In this document: piece after piece, positions 38,698-47,934 of the stretch | Layout: each line of letters begins with the position of its first letter | How positions within the stretch are numbered: position 1 is the first letter of the stretch | Origin: Magnetospirillum sp. ME-1 | GTDB taxonomy: Bacteria > Pseudomonadota > Alphaproteobacteria > Rhodospirillales > Magnetospirillaceae | Direction of reading: 5' to 3' | Length of the DNA stretch: 64,000 nt | Assembly (NCBI RefSeq): GCF_002105535.1 | Contig: NZ_CP015848.1 | Location: forward strand, 2,720,990-2,784,989 | Program-made: the position numbers and the translations under genes | Notes under the pieces: model-generated | The model's input: the letters and a program-made list of their open reading frames with translations, nothing else | Databases searched by the model: none | What the model was told of the DNA's origin: nothing

Positions 38698-39177
38698 ATG
38701 TCCCATGACCATTACCACGACATCGAGCCGGTCACCGAAGAGGAGAAGCTCAGCTGGCCGCCCTTCGACAAGGTGGTCAAGCTCGAGAAGGCCTTCACCG
38801 ACGCGCGCGGCACCATCCAGCCGCTGGTCGACCGCCTGATGAAGAGCGCGGTGCTGATCGAATCCAAGAAGGGTTCCTTGCGCGCCAACCACTACCACAA
38901 GACCGACTGGCACTATTGCTACGTGGTCACCGGTTCCATCGAATACTGGCACCGCCCCACGGGCAGCACCGAAGAGCCCACCCGCATGATCGTCAAGGCC
39001 GGCGAGATGGTGTTCACGCCCCCCATGGTCGATCACGGCATGGTCTTCCCCGAGGATTGCACCTTCCTGACGCTCTCGCGCAATTCCCGCGACCAGGCGG
39101 CCTACGAGGCCGACGTGGTGCGCATCGATCTGCTGGCCACCGAGGGCCTGACCTCGTGGAAGCCGGGCGACAAGTAA
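38698..39177 (+). CDS. Cupin-domain protein
   Basis: A 159-residue single-domain cupin with metal-ligand-like ANHYHKTDWHYCYVVTG (two His and Glu-lacking first motif) and MVFTPPMVDHGMVF (second motif His). It may be a sugar-nucleotide isomerase or epimerase or a binding protein. No signal peptide. It lies 26 bp after the glycosyltransferase and 4 bp before the methyltransferase. Confidence 0.8.
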   Translation: MSHDHYHDIEPVTEEEKLSWPPFDKVVKLEKAFTDARGTIQPLVDRLMKSAVLIESKKGSLRANHYHKTDWHYCYVVTGSIEYWHRPTGSTEEPTRMIVKAGEMVFTPPMVDHGMVFPEDCTFLTLSRNSRDQAAYEADVVRIDLLATEGLTSWKPGDK

Positions 39178-39181
39178 GATC

Positions 39182-40426
39182 ATGGCCGGTTCGCATCATC
39201 GCCGCTCCACCTGCCGCCTGTGCGCAAGCCGGCGCCTGACCGAAGTGGTCAAGCTGGTCCCCACGCCCCCGGCCAACGCCTTCGTTCCGGAATCCGAGCT
39301 GGGCAGGGCGCAGGAGCGCTTTCCGCTGGACGTGTTCTTCTGCGAGGATTGCGCCCATGTCCAATTGCTGGACGTGGTCGATCCCCGCGTGCTGTTCGAG
39401 CACTACGTCTACGTCTCGGGAACCTCGCCGGTCTTCGTGAAGCATTTCGAGGATTACGCCGCCTTCGTCATGGAGCGCTTCAAGCCGGTGGCGGGCGGCC
39501 TGGTGCTGGATATCGGCTCCAATGACGGCACCTTGCTGTCGTTCTTCCAGAAGGCCGGCATGCGCGTGCTGGGTATCGATCCCGCCCAGGAGATTTCCGC
39601 CACCGCTACCGCGCGCGGCATCCCCACCATCTGCGGCTTCTTCGGCGCCGACAAGGGGGCCGAGATCGCGGCCGGCCACGGCAAGGCCGAGGTGATCACC
39701 GCCAATAACGTCTTCGCCCATATCGACGACCTGTCGGGCGTGGTGGATGGGGTGCGCGGCCTGCTGTCGCCGTCGGGCGTATTCGTCTTCGAGGTGTCCT
39801 ATCTGGTGGACGTGTTCGAGAACACCCTGTTCGACACCATCTACCACGAGCACCTGGACTATCACTCGGTCAAGCCCCTGGTCCGCTTCTTTGCCGCCAA
39901 GGGCATGGAGCTGATCGAGGCCATCCGGGTCGGCTCCCATGGCGGAAGCTTGCGCGGCATCGCCCAGTTGAAGGGCGGGGTCCGTCCGGTGGGCCAGTCG
40001 GTGGCCGATGCGGTGGCGCTGGAGGAGCGGCTGGGCCTGGACAAGGCCGCGACGCTGGCCAAGTTCGCCGCCGACATCGAGGCGCTGGGCGCCGAGTTGA
40101 ACCGGCTGCTGCAAACCCTCAAGGGCGAAGGCAAGCGCATCGGGGCCTTCGGCGCCCCGGCCAAGGCCACGACGCTGATGTACCATTTCGGCATCGGGCC
40201 GGATCTGGTTGATTTCATCATCGATGATTCGCCGCTGAAGCAGGGCCTGTATTCGCCGGGCATGCACATCCCGGTGGTGTCGTCGGCGGATGGCTTCGCC
40301 CGCGAGCCCGATTACCTGGTGATCCTGGCCTGGAACTTCGCCCGGCCGATTATCGAAAAGAACGTCGCCTTCCGTGAGAAGGGCGGCAAATTCATCATTC
40401 CCATTCCCAAGGTCGAGGTCGTGTGA
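39182..40426 (+). CDS. Three-domain sugar C-methyltransferase
   Basis: A 414-residue enzyme with the layout of TDP-sugar C-methyltransferases (TylCIII/TcaB9 type). Residues 10-60 are a zinc module (CRLCASRR ... FFCEDCAHVQ), 90-200 the SAM domain with VLDIGSNDGTLLSFF, and 300-414 the C-terminal Methyltransf_14 domain with RIGAFGAPAKATTLMYH, IIDDSPLKQGLYSPG and YLVILAWNFA. Such enzymes methylate C3 of a 4-keto-6-deoxy sugar. Its stop overlaps the next ATG (TGATG). Confidence 0.92.
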   Translation: MAGSHHRRSTCRLCASRRLTEVVKLVPTPPANAFVPESELGRAQERFPLDVFFCEDCAHVQLLDVVDPRVLFEHYVYVSGTSPVFVKHFEDYAAFVMERFKPVAGGLVLDIGSNDGTLLSFFQKAGMRVLGIDPAQEISATATARGIPTICGFFGADKGAEIAAGHGKAEVITANNVFAHIDDLSGVVDGVRGLLSPSGVFVFEVSYLVDVFENTLFDTIYHEHLDYHSVKPLVRFFAAKGMELIEAIRVGSHGGSLRGIAQLKGGVRPVGQSVADAVALEERLGLDKAATLAKFAADIEALGAELNRLLQTLKGEGKRIGAFGAPAKATTLMYHFGIGPDLVDFIIDDSPLKQGLYSPGMHIPVVSSADGFAREPDYLVILAWNFARPIIEKNVAFREKGGKFIIPIPKVEVV

Positions 40427-41487
40427 TGGCCGAGTTTCTGCTGCAGTCCGATATCAAGGAAATCTGCGAACGTCTGGGCGACACCGCCCGCGACTTCGAG
40501 GGCAAGACGGTGCTGCTTACCGGCGGCCGCGGCTTTCTCGGCCGCTACTTCATGGAAATCTTCGCCTATCTGAACAAGAATGTGCTGAAGAAGCCGGTGA
40601 AGCTGGTCGCCGCCGACAATCTGATCACGGCGGGCAAGGAAGGCGCCAACGTCGCCGAGTATCCCCACACCGAATTCATCCAGCACGACGTGATCCAGCC
40701 GCTGAAGTGGAAGGGCGCGCTGGATTACGTCATCCATGCCGCCGGCATCGCCAGCCCCTTCTATTACCGCGCCCATCCCCTGGCCACGCTGGAAGTGGCC
40801 ATCACCGGCACGCGGCGCATGCTGGAACTGGCCCAAGAGCACGGCGCCCGCTTCACCTTCTTCTCGTCGTCCGAGATCTATGGCGATCCGGACCCCAAGC
40901 ATGTGCCGACGCCCGAGAGCTATCGCGGCCATGTGTCGTGCCAGGGACCGCGCGCCTGCTATGACGAGTCCAAGCGGGTGGGCGAGACCCTGTGCTACAT
41001 CTTCCACGGCGAGCACGGCACCAAGACCAACACCATCCGCCCGTTCAACGTCTTCGGCCCCGGCATGCAGGAGACCGACTACCGGGTGCTGCCCAATTTC
41101 GCCAACCGCATCAAGGGCGGCCATCCGCTCAACGTCTACGGTTCGGGCAACCAGACGCGCACGTTCTGCTACATCACCGACGCCATGGTCGGCTTCCTGC
41201 TGGTGATTCTGCGCGGCGTGCCGGGCGAGGCCTACAACATCGGCAATCCCAAGCCGGAAATCTCCATGGTCGATCTGGTCAACCGCATTTCCCAGGTGCT
41301 GGGCAAGCCGGTGGCCCACAACGTCATCGAGTACCCGGATTCCTATCCGGCCGACGAGCCCAACCGCCGCTGCCCCGACATCCGCAAGGCCAAGCTGCAG
41401 CTCAAGTTCGAGCCCTCGGTGGACCTGAACGACGGCCTCAAGCGTTTCCTGACCTGGGCCGATGGCGTCTACACCGGCGAGCAGTGA
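40426..41487 (+). CDS. NAD-dependent epimerase/dehydratase (extended SDR)
   Basis: A 353-residue nucleotide-sugar SDR. VLLTGGRGFLGRY near residue 25 is the NAD motif; the catalytic set is SSSEIYGDPD and YDESKR (Tyr/Lys). Long segments such as RPFNVFGPGM, DAMVGFLL and EAYNIGNPKPEISM fit UDP-glucuronate decarboxylase/4,6-dehydratase-like enzymes. It probably makes the 4-keto sugar used by the methyltransferase before it or the Gfo/Idh reductase after it. Confidence 0.9.
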   Translation: MAEFLLQSDIKEICERLGDTARDFEGKTVLLTGGRGFLGRYFMEIFAYLNKNVLKKPVKLVAADNLITAGKEGANVAEYPHTEFIQHDVIQPLKWKGALDYVIHAAGIASPFYYRAHPLATLEVAITGTRRMLELAQEHGARFTFFSSSEIYGDPDPKHVPTPESYRGHVSCQGPRACYDESKRVGETLCYIFHGEHGTKTNTIRPFNVFGPGMQETDYRVLPNFANRIKGGHPLNVYGSGNQTRTFCYITDAMVGFLLVILRGVPGEAYNIGNPKPEISMVDLVNRISQVLGKPVAHNVIEYPDSYPADEPNRRCPDIRKAKLQLKFEPSVDLNDGLKRFLTWADGVYTGEQ

Positions 41488-41491
41488 GGCC

Positions 41492-42229
41492 ATGCGCCAG
41501 GACGACGAGGATACCGCCGAAGCCGATTTCCGGTATGACGGCGACGATCTCGACGTCCTGGCGCTGATGCCGCGCTATCACCGCTGGATCGTCCGATTCT
41601 TCCGCCCCTACCTGGGTGGACGGATGGTGGAATACGGTCCCGGCATGGGGTCTATTTCCACCAAGCTGGTTCGCTTCGCCGAGCAATTGACTCTGGTTGA
41701 GCCGGCATCCAACCTGGCCGACCACCTGCGCCGCCGCTTCGCCGGCGATTCCCGGGTCGACGTGGTGGAAGCCCTGCTGGAACGCCATATCGCCACGGTG
41801 CCTCCGGCCAGCCTGGACGCGGTGGTGATGGTCAACGTGCTCGAACATGTGGAGCATGACCTGGCCGCCATCACCGCCACCGTCCAGGCCCTGAAGCCGG
41901 GCGGCCATCTCCTGATCTTCGTTCCCGCCATGCCGGCGCTGATGAGCCGGCTGGACGTGATGCACGGGCATTTCCGCCGCTATTCCCGTGAGCCGCTGCG
42001 GCAACTGGTCGAGCAGGCGGGGCTGGAAATCCAGCTGCTTCACTATGTGGACGTCATCGGCGTGCTGCCGTGGTGGCTGCTCAACACCAAGCTGGGCATC
42101 ACCACCTTCAGCCCGACCATGATCCGCATCTACAACCTGCTGCTGCTGCCGTTGACCCGCTTCCTGGAGCGGCTGGTCGAGCCGCCGTTCGGCAAGAACC
42201 TGGTCCTCGTGGCCCGGCGCAATGGCTGA
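41492..42229 (+). CDS. Class I SAM-dependent methyltransferase
   Basis: A 245-residue methyltransferase with SAM motif MVEYGPGMGSIS near residue 55 and MVNVLEHVEHD. The C-terminal part (DVIGVLPWWLLNTKLG, TFSPTMIRIYN, LLLPLTRFLERL) has a hydrophobic, membrane-facing character common in methyltransferases acting on lipid-linked sugars. ATG 41492 follows GTGAGG. It is 12 bp before the oxidoreductase. Confidence 0.86.
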   Translation: MRQDDEDTAEADFRYDGDDLDVLALMPRYHRWIVRFFRPYLGGRMVEYGPGMGSISTKLVRFAEQLTLVEPASNLADHLRRRFAGDSRVDVVEALLERHIATVPPASLDAVVMVNVLEHVEHDLAAITATVQALKPGGHLLIFVPAMPALMSRLDVMHGHFRRYSREPLRQLVEQAGLEIQLLHYVDVIGVLPWWLLNTKLGITTFSPTMIRIYNLLLLPLTRFLERLVEPPFGKNLVLVARRNG

Positions 42230-42241
42230 GGGCGGGGCGCC

Positions 42242-43180
42242 ATGACCCTGCGCCTGGGACTGATCGGGATCGGACGATGGGGGCGCAATTACGTCACCAC
42301 CTTGCGTCAGATGCCTGGAATCGTCCTGGCCCGCGCCGCCAGTTCCAATCCCGCCAGCGCCGAACTGGTCGGCCCCGGATGCGTCCTGCACCGCGATTGG
42401 CGGGAGGTGGCCAGGGCCACCGACCTGGACGGCGTCATCATCGCCACACCGCCCCGGCTGCATGCCGAGATGGCCATCGCTGCCCTGGAGGCGGGCAAGG
42501 CGGTACTGGTGGAAAAGCCGCTGACCATGGACGTGGCCGAGGCCGAGTCCATCCGCGCCGCCGCCCGTCGGGCCGATCGTCCGGTGCTGGTCGAGCATAC
42601 CCAGCTGTTCAATCCGCCGTTCCGTGCCCTGGTCGAGGCCAGCCGCGCCCTGGGGCCGGTCCGCTCCATCCGGTCCGAAGCCGGCGGTCAGGGCCCTTAC
42701 CGCAACGATGTGCCCGTCTTGTGGGATTGGGGTGCCCACGACGTGGCCATGTGTTTGACGGTGCTGGGGGGTGAGCCAGACAGCATCGCGGTTTGCCGCA
42801 GTCGATTCGAACCCAGGCCAGATGGCGCCATGGAAAGCCTGGGACTGTCGTTACGTTTTCAAGGCGGTGTCGTTGCGGAATTGCGCCTGTCCAATTGCGT
42901 CGATAAATGCCGCCGCTTCGTGGTCGAGCACGATCAGGCCGTATTGCTCTTCGATGATTGGGCCGAAGCCAAGCTCACCCGCCATTCTCCAGGTGTGGCT
43001 TGGCCGGAAGCGGGTGATGGGACACCCCTACCCTGGATCGGAGAGCGGCCTTTGACCGAGGCAATACAACGCTTCGCCACAGCCCTCGCCACGGGCGACA
43101 CGGAGTCCGAGGGAGTGGATTTGGGCTGCAAGGTGGTGCGCGTGTTGGCCCGTTGCCAGCAGGTGCTGGTGGAGGCCTAG
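42242..43180 (+). CDS. Gfo/Idh/MocA-family oxidoreductase
   Basis: A 312-residue NAD(P)-dependent oxidoreductase. The N-terminal Rossmann fold has LGLIGIGRWGRN, the family signature VLVEKPLTMD (catalytic Lys) is near residue 97, and VLWDWGAHDVAM carries the catalytic His. It would reduce or oxidise a nucleotide sugar, for example at C3 or C4, in concert with the epimerase upstream. Confidence 0.9.
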   Translation: MTLRLGLIGIGRWGRNYVTTLRQMPGIVLARAASSNPASAELVGPGCVLHRDWREVARATDLDGVIIATPPRLHAEMAIAALEAGKAVLVEKPLTMDVAEAESIRAAARRADRPVLVEHTQLFNPPFRALVEASRALGPVRSIRSEAGGQGPYRNDVPVLWDWGAHDVAMCLTVLGGEPDSIAVCRSRFEPRPDGAMESLGLSLRFQGGVVAELRLSNCVDKCRRFVVEHDQAVLLFDDWAEAKLTRHSPGVAWPEAGDGTPLPWIGERPLTEAIQRFATALATGDTESEGVDLGCKVVRVLARCQQVLVEA

Positions 43181-43183
43181 GCG

Positions 43184-44542
43184 ATGGTGGCGGAAAAAGG
43201 ACGTAATTCTCTAGCCCTTCTGGCGGGCCTTGCCCTTCTCGTCACGGCCATTAGCGCATGGTTGAGCCCAGGCTGGATTCCAAGGATCCTGTTCGTGTTG
43301 TCGGGGGGGCTGGTGATCGCCCAGCATCTATCGACGGGGCGTGGTCTGATGCTGATGGCGCCGACCTTCTGGCTGGGGCAACAGGCTGGACTGTTCTACT
43401 CCGTCATTCCCGCTCTGATTGAGTGGACCTGGGCCGGTGAAGGGCTGTGGCTTCCACTACACGATGCCCAAATGCAGGCCTATTTCGGGAGCCATGTTGA
43501 ATCCGAAATAATGCAATTCGCCTGCCTGTGCCTGGGTGCCCAAGTGGCTTTGGGGTTGCTCTGCCAACCGCCGGTTCCCGTTTCTTCGCAGGAAGGAATG
43601 CGGTTGCGCTGGACGTCGGTTTTGGCACTAGGACTTGCAGTGATCTGTTTGAGCGAGTGGGCGGTGAGCCGCCTGAGCGGCCCGGCGGCTGTTCAAGCGG
43701 CTTTGCATCTGTTCATCCCGGGGTGGATGGCGGCGGGAATGGTCGTGCTGACGTTGCAGGCAACGTGGAGCGGGCAATGGCGACCGCTCTTACTGGTGGC
43801 TCCTATCGCTTTAGGGAGCCAGTTCCTGCTTTGGCACGGCAAGCACCCCCTTTACCTCCTGGGCACCCTCCTGGTCTTGTCGGCGTTGAGGAGGCCGTTT
43901 CGCAGCAGCCTCAGAATAATGGGGCTGGCGGTGATTGCCTTGCCGCTGTTGCTGGCCGGGGTGACTATGGCTCGCTATGAGTTAAATTATGTTGGAATGG
44001 ATATGTCTACTTCGCAACGTACCGCCACCTTGGTACGCTATGTCCTAGTCGCCAAGTTGTTGAAGCGTCAAAGCGAGAGTGCTGCGTGTTTGGCAGATGT
44101 TCTGGCTGAACATGGTGCCGATGGTGTCGGAGAGCCATGGTACTGGGCGGCGGCACTTGTGCCGCGGGTGTTGTGGCCGGAAAAGCCCTCGTTGTCACTG
44201 GGCTCCGATTATGCCGTGGCCTATTGCGGCTATGCCCCCGAGGATGTCGACCGTGGGGGGGCGGGGGTGCACTCGGCCTCCATTACCTTGCTGGGACAGC
44301 CAGTGATCCACGGAGGTCTGGCGGGTCTGCGTTTGGCTGAGGCTGGACTGATTCTGACCTTGGCAGGGGCGGCCGTGCTGGCACGTCGCCACCCGGCGGG
44401 CTTGGCAGCTATGGCGGCTATGATGCCGTGGTTGATGGATTTCGATCAGGACTTCGCCCTGTATTTGGCCCTTGCGGTCAAGACTCTGCTGCTTCAATCC
44501 CCAATCCTACTGTTTGCTGGATGGTGCTGGCGACGGCTATAG
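43184..44542 (+). CDS. Polytopic membrane protein, probable glycan polymerase (Wzy-like)
   Basis: A 452-residue integral membrane protein with about ten to twelve helices. A periplasmic segment LVPRVLWPEKPSLSLGSDYA (about 318-337) followed by GAGVHSASITLLGQ is like Wzy-type O-antigen polymerases, which share a PR-x-W-PEKP-like loop. It is the second polymerase/ligase candidate in this operon (the other is at 34572), so one may polymerise and the other ligate. Its last 6 bp overlap the convergent glycosyltransferase gene. Confidence 0.7.
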   Translation: MVAEKGRNSLALLAGLALLVTAISAWLSPGWIPRILFVLSGGLVIAQHLSTGRGLMLMAPTFWLGQQAGLFYSVIPALIEWTWAGEGLWLPLHDAQMQAYFGSHVESEIMQFACLCLGAQVALGLLCQPPVPVSSQEGMRLRWTSVLALGLAVICLSEWAVSRLSGPAAVQAALHLFIPGWMAAGMVVLTLQATWSGQWRPLLLVAPIALGSQFLLWHGKHPLYLLGTLLVLSALRRPFRSSLRIMGLAVIALPLLLAGVTMARYELNYVGMDMSTSQRTATLVRYVLVAKLLKRQSESAACLADVLAEHGADGVGEPWYWAAALVPRVLWPEKPSLSLGSDYAVAYCGYAPEDVDRGGAGVHSASITLLGQPVIHGGLAGLRLAEAGLILTLAGAAVLARRHPAGLAAMAAMMPWLMDFDQDFALYLALAVKTLLLQSPILLFAGWCWRRL

Positions 44543-45523
44543 CAAGTGCGGCGGGCCGGGTGGGAGTAGTGGCTCGACCTCGGCCACGAATCGTCGATAC
44601 TCTTGCAGAGGGATCAATGGTACCTGTGTCCTCATGGTGATAACGATAAACACCATGATCAGAGTTGTAATGATCATCTGAAATAGAAGCACCAACAGCA
44701 AAGCGACTATCTGAGAAGTCCATCCCAGGATTGGGAGATCGGTAAAAAATTTGAGACCGACGACCACCCCCATCAGCGTCAAGACGGTGAGTGCGGTGCC
44801 TACGGTCGCCAGCAGGATTCGGACGCCGACGATTTCCGAATGCACCGCAAAGCCGGAAAGGGCGTGCAGAACCAGGGATACTAGGCTCATATTGCTCTTG
44901 CCGGCGTAACGGACGCCTCTATCCGAGGGAATGGAGCCATAGGAAATGCGGGACCGCATAATGGCCGCCGGATAATGGCTCCATAATTCGGATACCGAGG
45001 CTAGGCGGCGTAATAACTGGCGAGGGATCACGCTAAAATTGCCAATAGCGATAGGCATACCGGTCAGCACTTGATAGAGGGCCTTGTAGGCCGAATACCA
45101 TATGGTAAAGACTAGGCCTTCCGAACGTTTTGATCGGGCAGCAAAGATGATCGAGCGACTGGTGCTAGCCTCACAGGCCTTAATCAGGTCTGGAATATAG
45201 GCCGGATTGTCTTCGTGATCCGAATCCATAACAATAACATGGTCGGCGGGTTGGTGCTCGGCAACATAGGCTAGTCCCACCGCCAAAGCCCGCTGATTGC
45301 CCAGATTGCGGGCTAAATTAAGCGAGGTTACACAGTCAATGGATTCCATGCCAAGCCTTTGCACGACAGCACGGCCCTCCTGGCTGGTGGAGCCGTCGTC
45401 CACCACTACGACCCGGCCTCTGCGGTTGATTGCTGTTAATTGCGCATCAATAAGGGGTAGCAGCGCGGCGACGCAGGGCCAGTCGTTGTAGGTGGCCATC
45501 AGGATTGTGACGGTAGGGGTCAT
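44537..45523 (-). CDS. Family 2 glycosyltransferase with C-terminal membrane helices
   Basis: A 328-residue GT-A enzyme. VTILMATYNDWPCV, VVVVDDGSTS and the acidic VIVMDSDHEDNP are the nucleotide-sugar and metal sites. Two C-terminal transmembrane helices (about 230-262 and 273-300) fit a DPM1/GtrB-like polyprenyl-phosphate transferase. It is the last gene of the minus-strand block; its 3' end overlaps the plus-strand polymerase by 6 bp and leaves no room for a terminator. Confidence 0.88.
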   Translation of the reverse strand: MTPTVTILMATYNDWPCVAALLPLIDAQLTAINRRGRVVVVDDGSTSQEGRAVVQRLGMESIDCVTSLNLARNLGNQRALAVGLAYVAEHQPADHVIVMDSDHEDNPAYIPDLIKACEASTSRSIIFAARSKRSEGLVFTIWYSAYKALYQVLTGMPIAIGNFSVIPRQLLRRLASVSELWSHYPAAIMRSRISYGSIPSDRGVRYAGKSNMSLVSLVLHALSGFAVHSEIVGVRILLATVGTALTVLTLMGVVVGLKFFTDLPILGWTSQIVALLLVLLFQMIITTLIMVFIVITMRTQVPLIPLQEYRRFVAEVEPLLPPGPPHLL

Positions 45524-46281
45524 GATCCGCTCCTCAGAACCGCGATCAGGCTGACTCCGGTAGTGTAGGGATGGGCGCTGCCGGCCAGCGCTGCTGACAG
45601 TCGCTTGCCTTCACCGCCGAACAGGCTGGCCAGCAGAGTATTGATCGGGGCCGGTGGCAGGGCAAAATCGGTGCCGTCACGGCCAGCGGTGCGGGTCAGC
45701 AGCTTGCCCAACTGCCGGGCCAGCCAGATAGGGGGGAACAGGCGGGCGTTGAAATAGGAAAGAAGGCGCGGCTGTACATCCAGACCCTGCCACACCGCCT
45801 GTAAGGTATCGGCCTCATAGCGGCGGAGATGCTCGGCCACGACGTCGTGGTCACTCCAGAGATCCGGCCGCGCCGGTACGGTGACCAGGATGTGCGCGCC
45901 CGGCCGGGCAAGATCGACCAAATCGGCGAGAAAGCCTCGGTCATCGGGCACATGCTCGAGTACGTCCATCAGCAGATAGAGACTGGTGGCATCCCTTTCC
46001 TCGAGCAGTGCCTCGGGCATCTTTCCGCAAATAAAGCGAGTTTCGGGATATTTACGACGTGCCACCTCGATGGCCAGCGGCGAGGGGTCGACGCCGAGTG
46101 TGGTGTAACGCCTGGATAGGGGCGCGATGGTCCCTCCGGTGCCGCAGCCGACATCGATCACTTGCCCGGGATTTTCGGCGAGCAATTGTTCGGCCAAGGG
46201 GTAGACCGCTTGTCGGCGGCCTTCGAACCACCAATGGCGATCCTCCAATTCGGCGTGCAGGCGAAATACTGTATCATCCAT
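45520..46281 (-). CDS. Class I SAM-dependent methyltransferase
   Basis: A 253-residue enzyme with N-terminal RLHAELEDRHWWFEGRRQ, typical of glycan-cluster methyltransferases, SAM motif VIDVGCGTGGTI near residue 42, GVDPSPLA and LLMDVLEHVPDD. Its stop overlaps the next ATG by 4 bp. The C-terminus contains a hydrophobic/amphipathic part (INTLLASLFGGEGKRL). Confidence 0.87.
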   Translation of the reverse strand: MDDTVFRLHAELEDRHWWFEGRRQAVYPLAEQLLAENPGQVIDVGCGTGGTIAPLSRRYTTLGVDPSPLAIEVARRKYPETRFICGKMPEALLEERDATSLYLLMDVLEHVPDDRGFLADLVDLARPGAHILVTVPARPDLWSDHDVVAEHLRRYEADTLQAVWQGLDVQPRLLSYFNARLFPPIWLARQLGKLLTRTAGRDGTDFALPPAPINTLLASLFGGEGKRLSAALAGSAHPYTTGVSLIAVLRSGS

Positions 46282-46287
46282 GAGTGT

Positions 46288-47784
46288 CTAGTCCCGGCGG
46301 CGGAATACATTGAAATCATCACAAGCGCTGGCGTCGTAAGAATAATGGTCGGCGAGAGCGGCGCCATCAAGCGTGGCCGGCGGAGGGGTGCCGCCAATCA
46401 AAAGGGTGGCGAAATAGCCTGATTGGAGCAATCCGCCAATCCCGCCTCGTTCGAACGGCTTGCCGATGGCCCGCTCGGCCTCGTATTGCCAGGACAGCAC
46501 AAAATTCGGGTTATCCTTCAGCATCCATGGCAGGTGCAGGTAGGGCCAGTCGGCATAGATCGGCCGCGCCGCGCCCTCGCTGCATCTCAGGCCGTTGAGG
46601 ACGTGCTGGTGCTGAGTCTGCAGGGAAATGACGCCGTTGAATCCGGCGAGCAGGCTGATCAAGGCGGCGGACAGTCCCAGCCAGCCGGCGCTAAGGATCC
46701 CCTGTGCCGGACGGGGGACCTTTCCTTCGGCGGATAGATGGCCCAGGAGGCAGAGCAAAAGTAGGGCGAGGTAGAAGGATGCCGTGAAGAAATAGTTTTC
46801 TGCTGCGCCGGTGTGAAAATTGCCGACGGTGGCCATGCTTGTGGACAAGGTGGCCGCCAGGGTTGCGAACAGGGCGCGGTCGTCGGCAAAAAAAGACCGG
46901 CGCCTGGATGAATCAGCAAGCAGCAGGACCAGGGCGACAGGCAAAGGCGCCACAATGGGCAGCACCTTCACCATGACCATGAGGAGGTTGTGCAGGCCCT
47001 GTCGGGCCGAAAACACCAAGGTAAAATCACTCAACAGCACGTCAAGGCGATACAGCGCGCCTCCCAGCGCCAGGGTTACCGACCAGGCGCATCCCATGAC
47101 CGCGCCGAGAATGGCGGCAAGGCCCCATTCTCGGCGGAACATTAGAAACAACCCGATGGCCCCGACGGTGTAGACGCTGTTTTGCTTGAAGGACCAAGAA
47201 AGGTAGCAGAACAAGGCGGCTGAAAGTACGGCGGCAAGGCGTCGGCTTGGCCATAGGCCGATAAACACGGCTGCAGCCGCCATCTCCAGAGCCATTGCCC
47301 CCGGGTCAGAGCGCACCGTGATATCCCAAAAACCCATCAGAGGGCCGAACCCCAACAGCAGGGCGTATGCCTCCGGCAAACCCCGTAGGGCCGGGCCAGC
47401 CGCAGACGTCTTCAAGGGCTGGGCGAAATGCCAGCGAGCCAGAAGCGAGGCCGCGGTGACGATCATGAGCGTCATACCGCGGGCGACCCAGGGCAGCCAA
47501 GCCTCGTCCAGGGCAAACAGCTTGAGAAGCATGGCGGTCCAGGCGCCGTAGCTTTGGTAGAAGAGCCAGTTGTAAATGCTGGCAGCGTAGGGAATGGCTA
47601 GGCGGTCCATATAGGCGGGCAGGTCATGGATAACCCGCCATACGATCAGCAGCGATTCCCACTCGGCGCCACTGGTAATAACGTGCCAGGGGTCGCCGAA
47701 ATGAAAATTGGCCGCAATTCGCGCAAAAATCGCTGAGAGGCTAAGAACGCAGGCAATCAGCGCGGTCAAGCGGACAGCGAGCAT
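46288..47784 (-). CDS. Polytopic membrane protein, GT-C-like, function unknown
   Basis: A 498-residue protein with about eleven helices. The first periplasmic loop contains GDPWHVITSGAEWES with acidic residues where GT-C glycosyltransferases keep a catalytic Asp/Glu. ATG 47784 is chosen because GGAG lies seven bases before it; the frame is open to 47922 (GTG) through a basic, non-membrane stretch. A C-terminal soluble tail (about 400-498) follows. Could transfer a lipid-linked sugar; no family name can be given. Confidence 0.65.
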   Translation of the reverse strand: MLAVRLTALIACVLSLSAIFARIAANFHFGDPWHVITSGAEWESLLIVWRVIHDLPAYMDRLAIPYAASIYNWLFYQSYGAWTAMLLKLFALDEAWLPWVARGMTLMIVTAASLLARWHFAQPLKTSAAGPALRGLPEAYALLLGFGPLMGFWDITVRSDPGAMALEMAAAAVFIGLWPSRRLAAVLSAALFCYLSWSFKQNSVYTVGAIGLFLMFRREWGLAAILGAVMGCAWSVTLALGGALYRLDVLLSDFTLVFSARQGLHNLLMVMVKVLPIVAPLPVALVLLLADSSRRRSFFADDRALFATLAATLSTSMATVGNFHTGAAENYFFTASFYLALLLLCLLGHLSAEGKVPRPAQGILSAGWLGLSAALISLLAGFNGVISLQTQHQHVLNGLRCSEGAARPIYADWPYLHLPWMLKDNPNFVLSWQYEAERAIGKPFERGGIGGLLQSGYFATLLIGGTPPPATLDGAALADHYSYDASACDDFNVFRRRD

Positions 47785-47934
47785 AATGACTCCAGAAATG
47801 GCGCCAAGAATTGTAGCGGCTTGGCGGCGTAGGTGCGACGAGAACGCACAGGCACTGATTCGATCACGGACCGGCAATTTTGCGACGGCATAATGCCAGA
47901 TGGACTTACCCGAGCCCAACACCCGATTGGCCGG

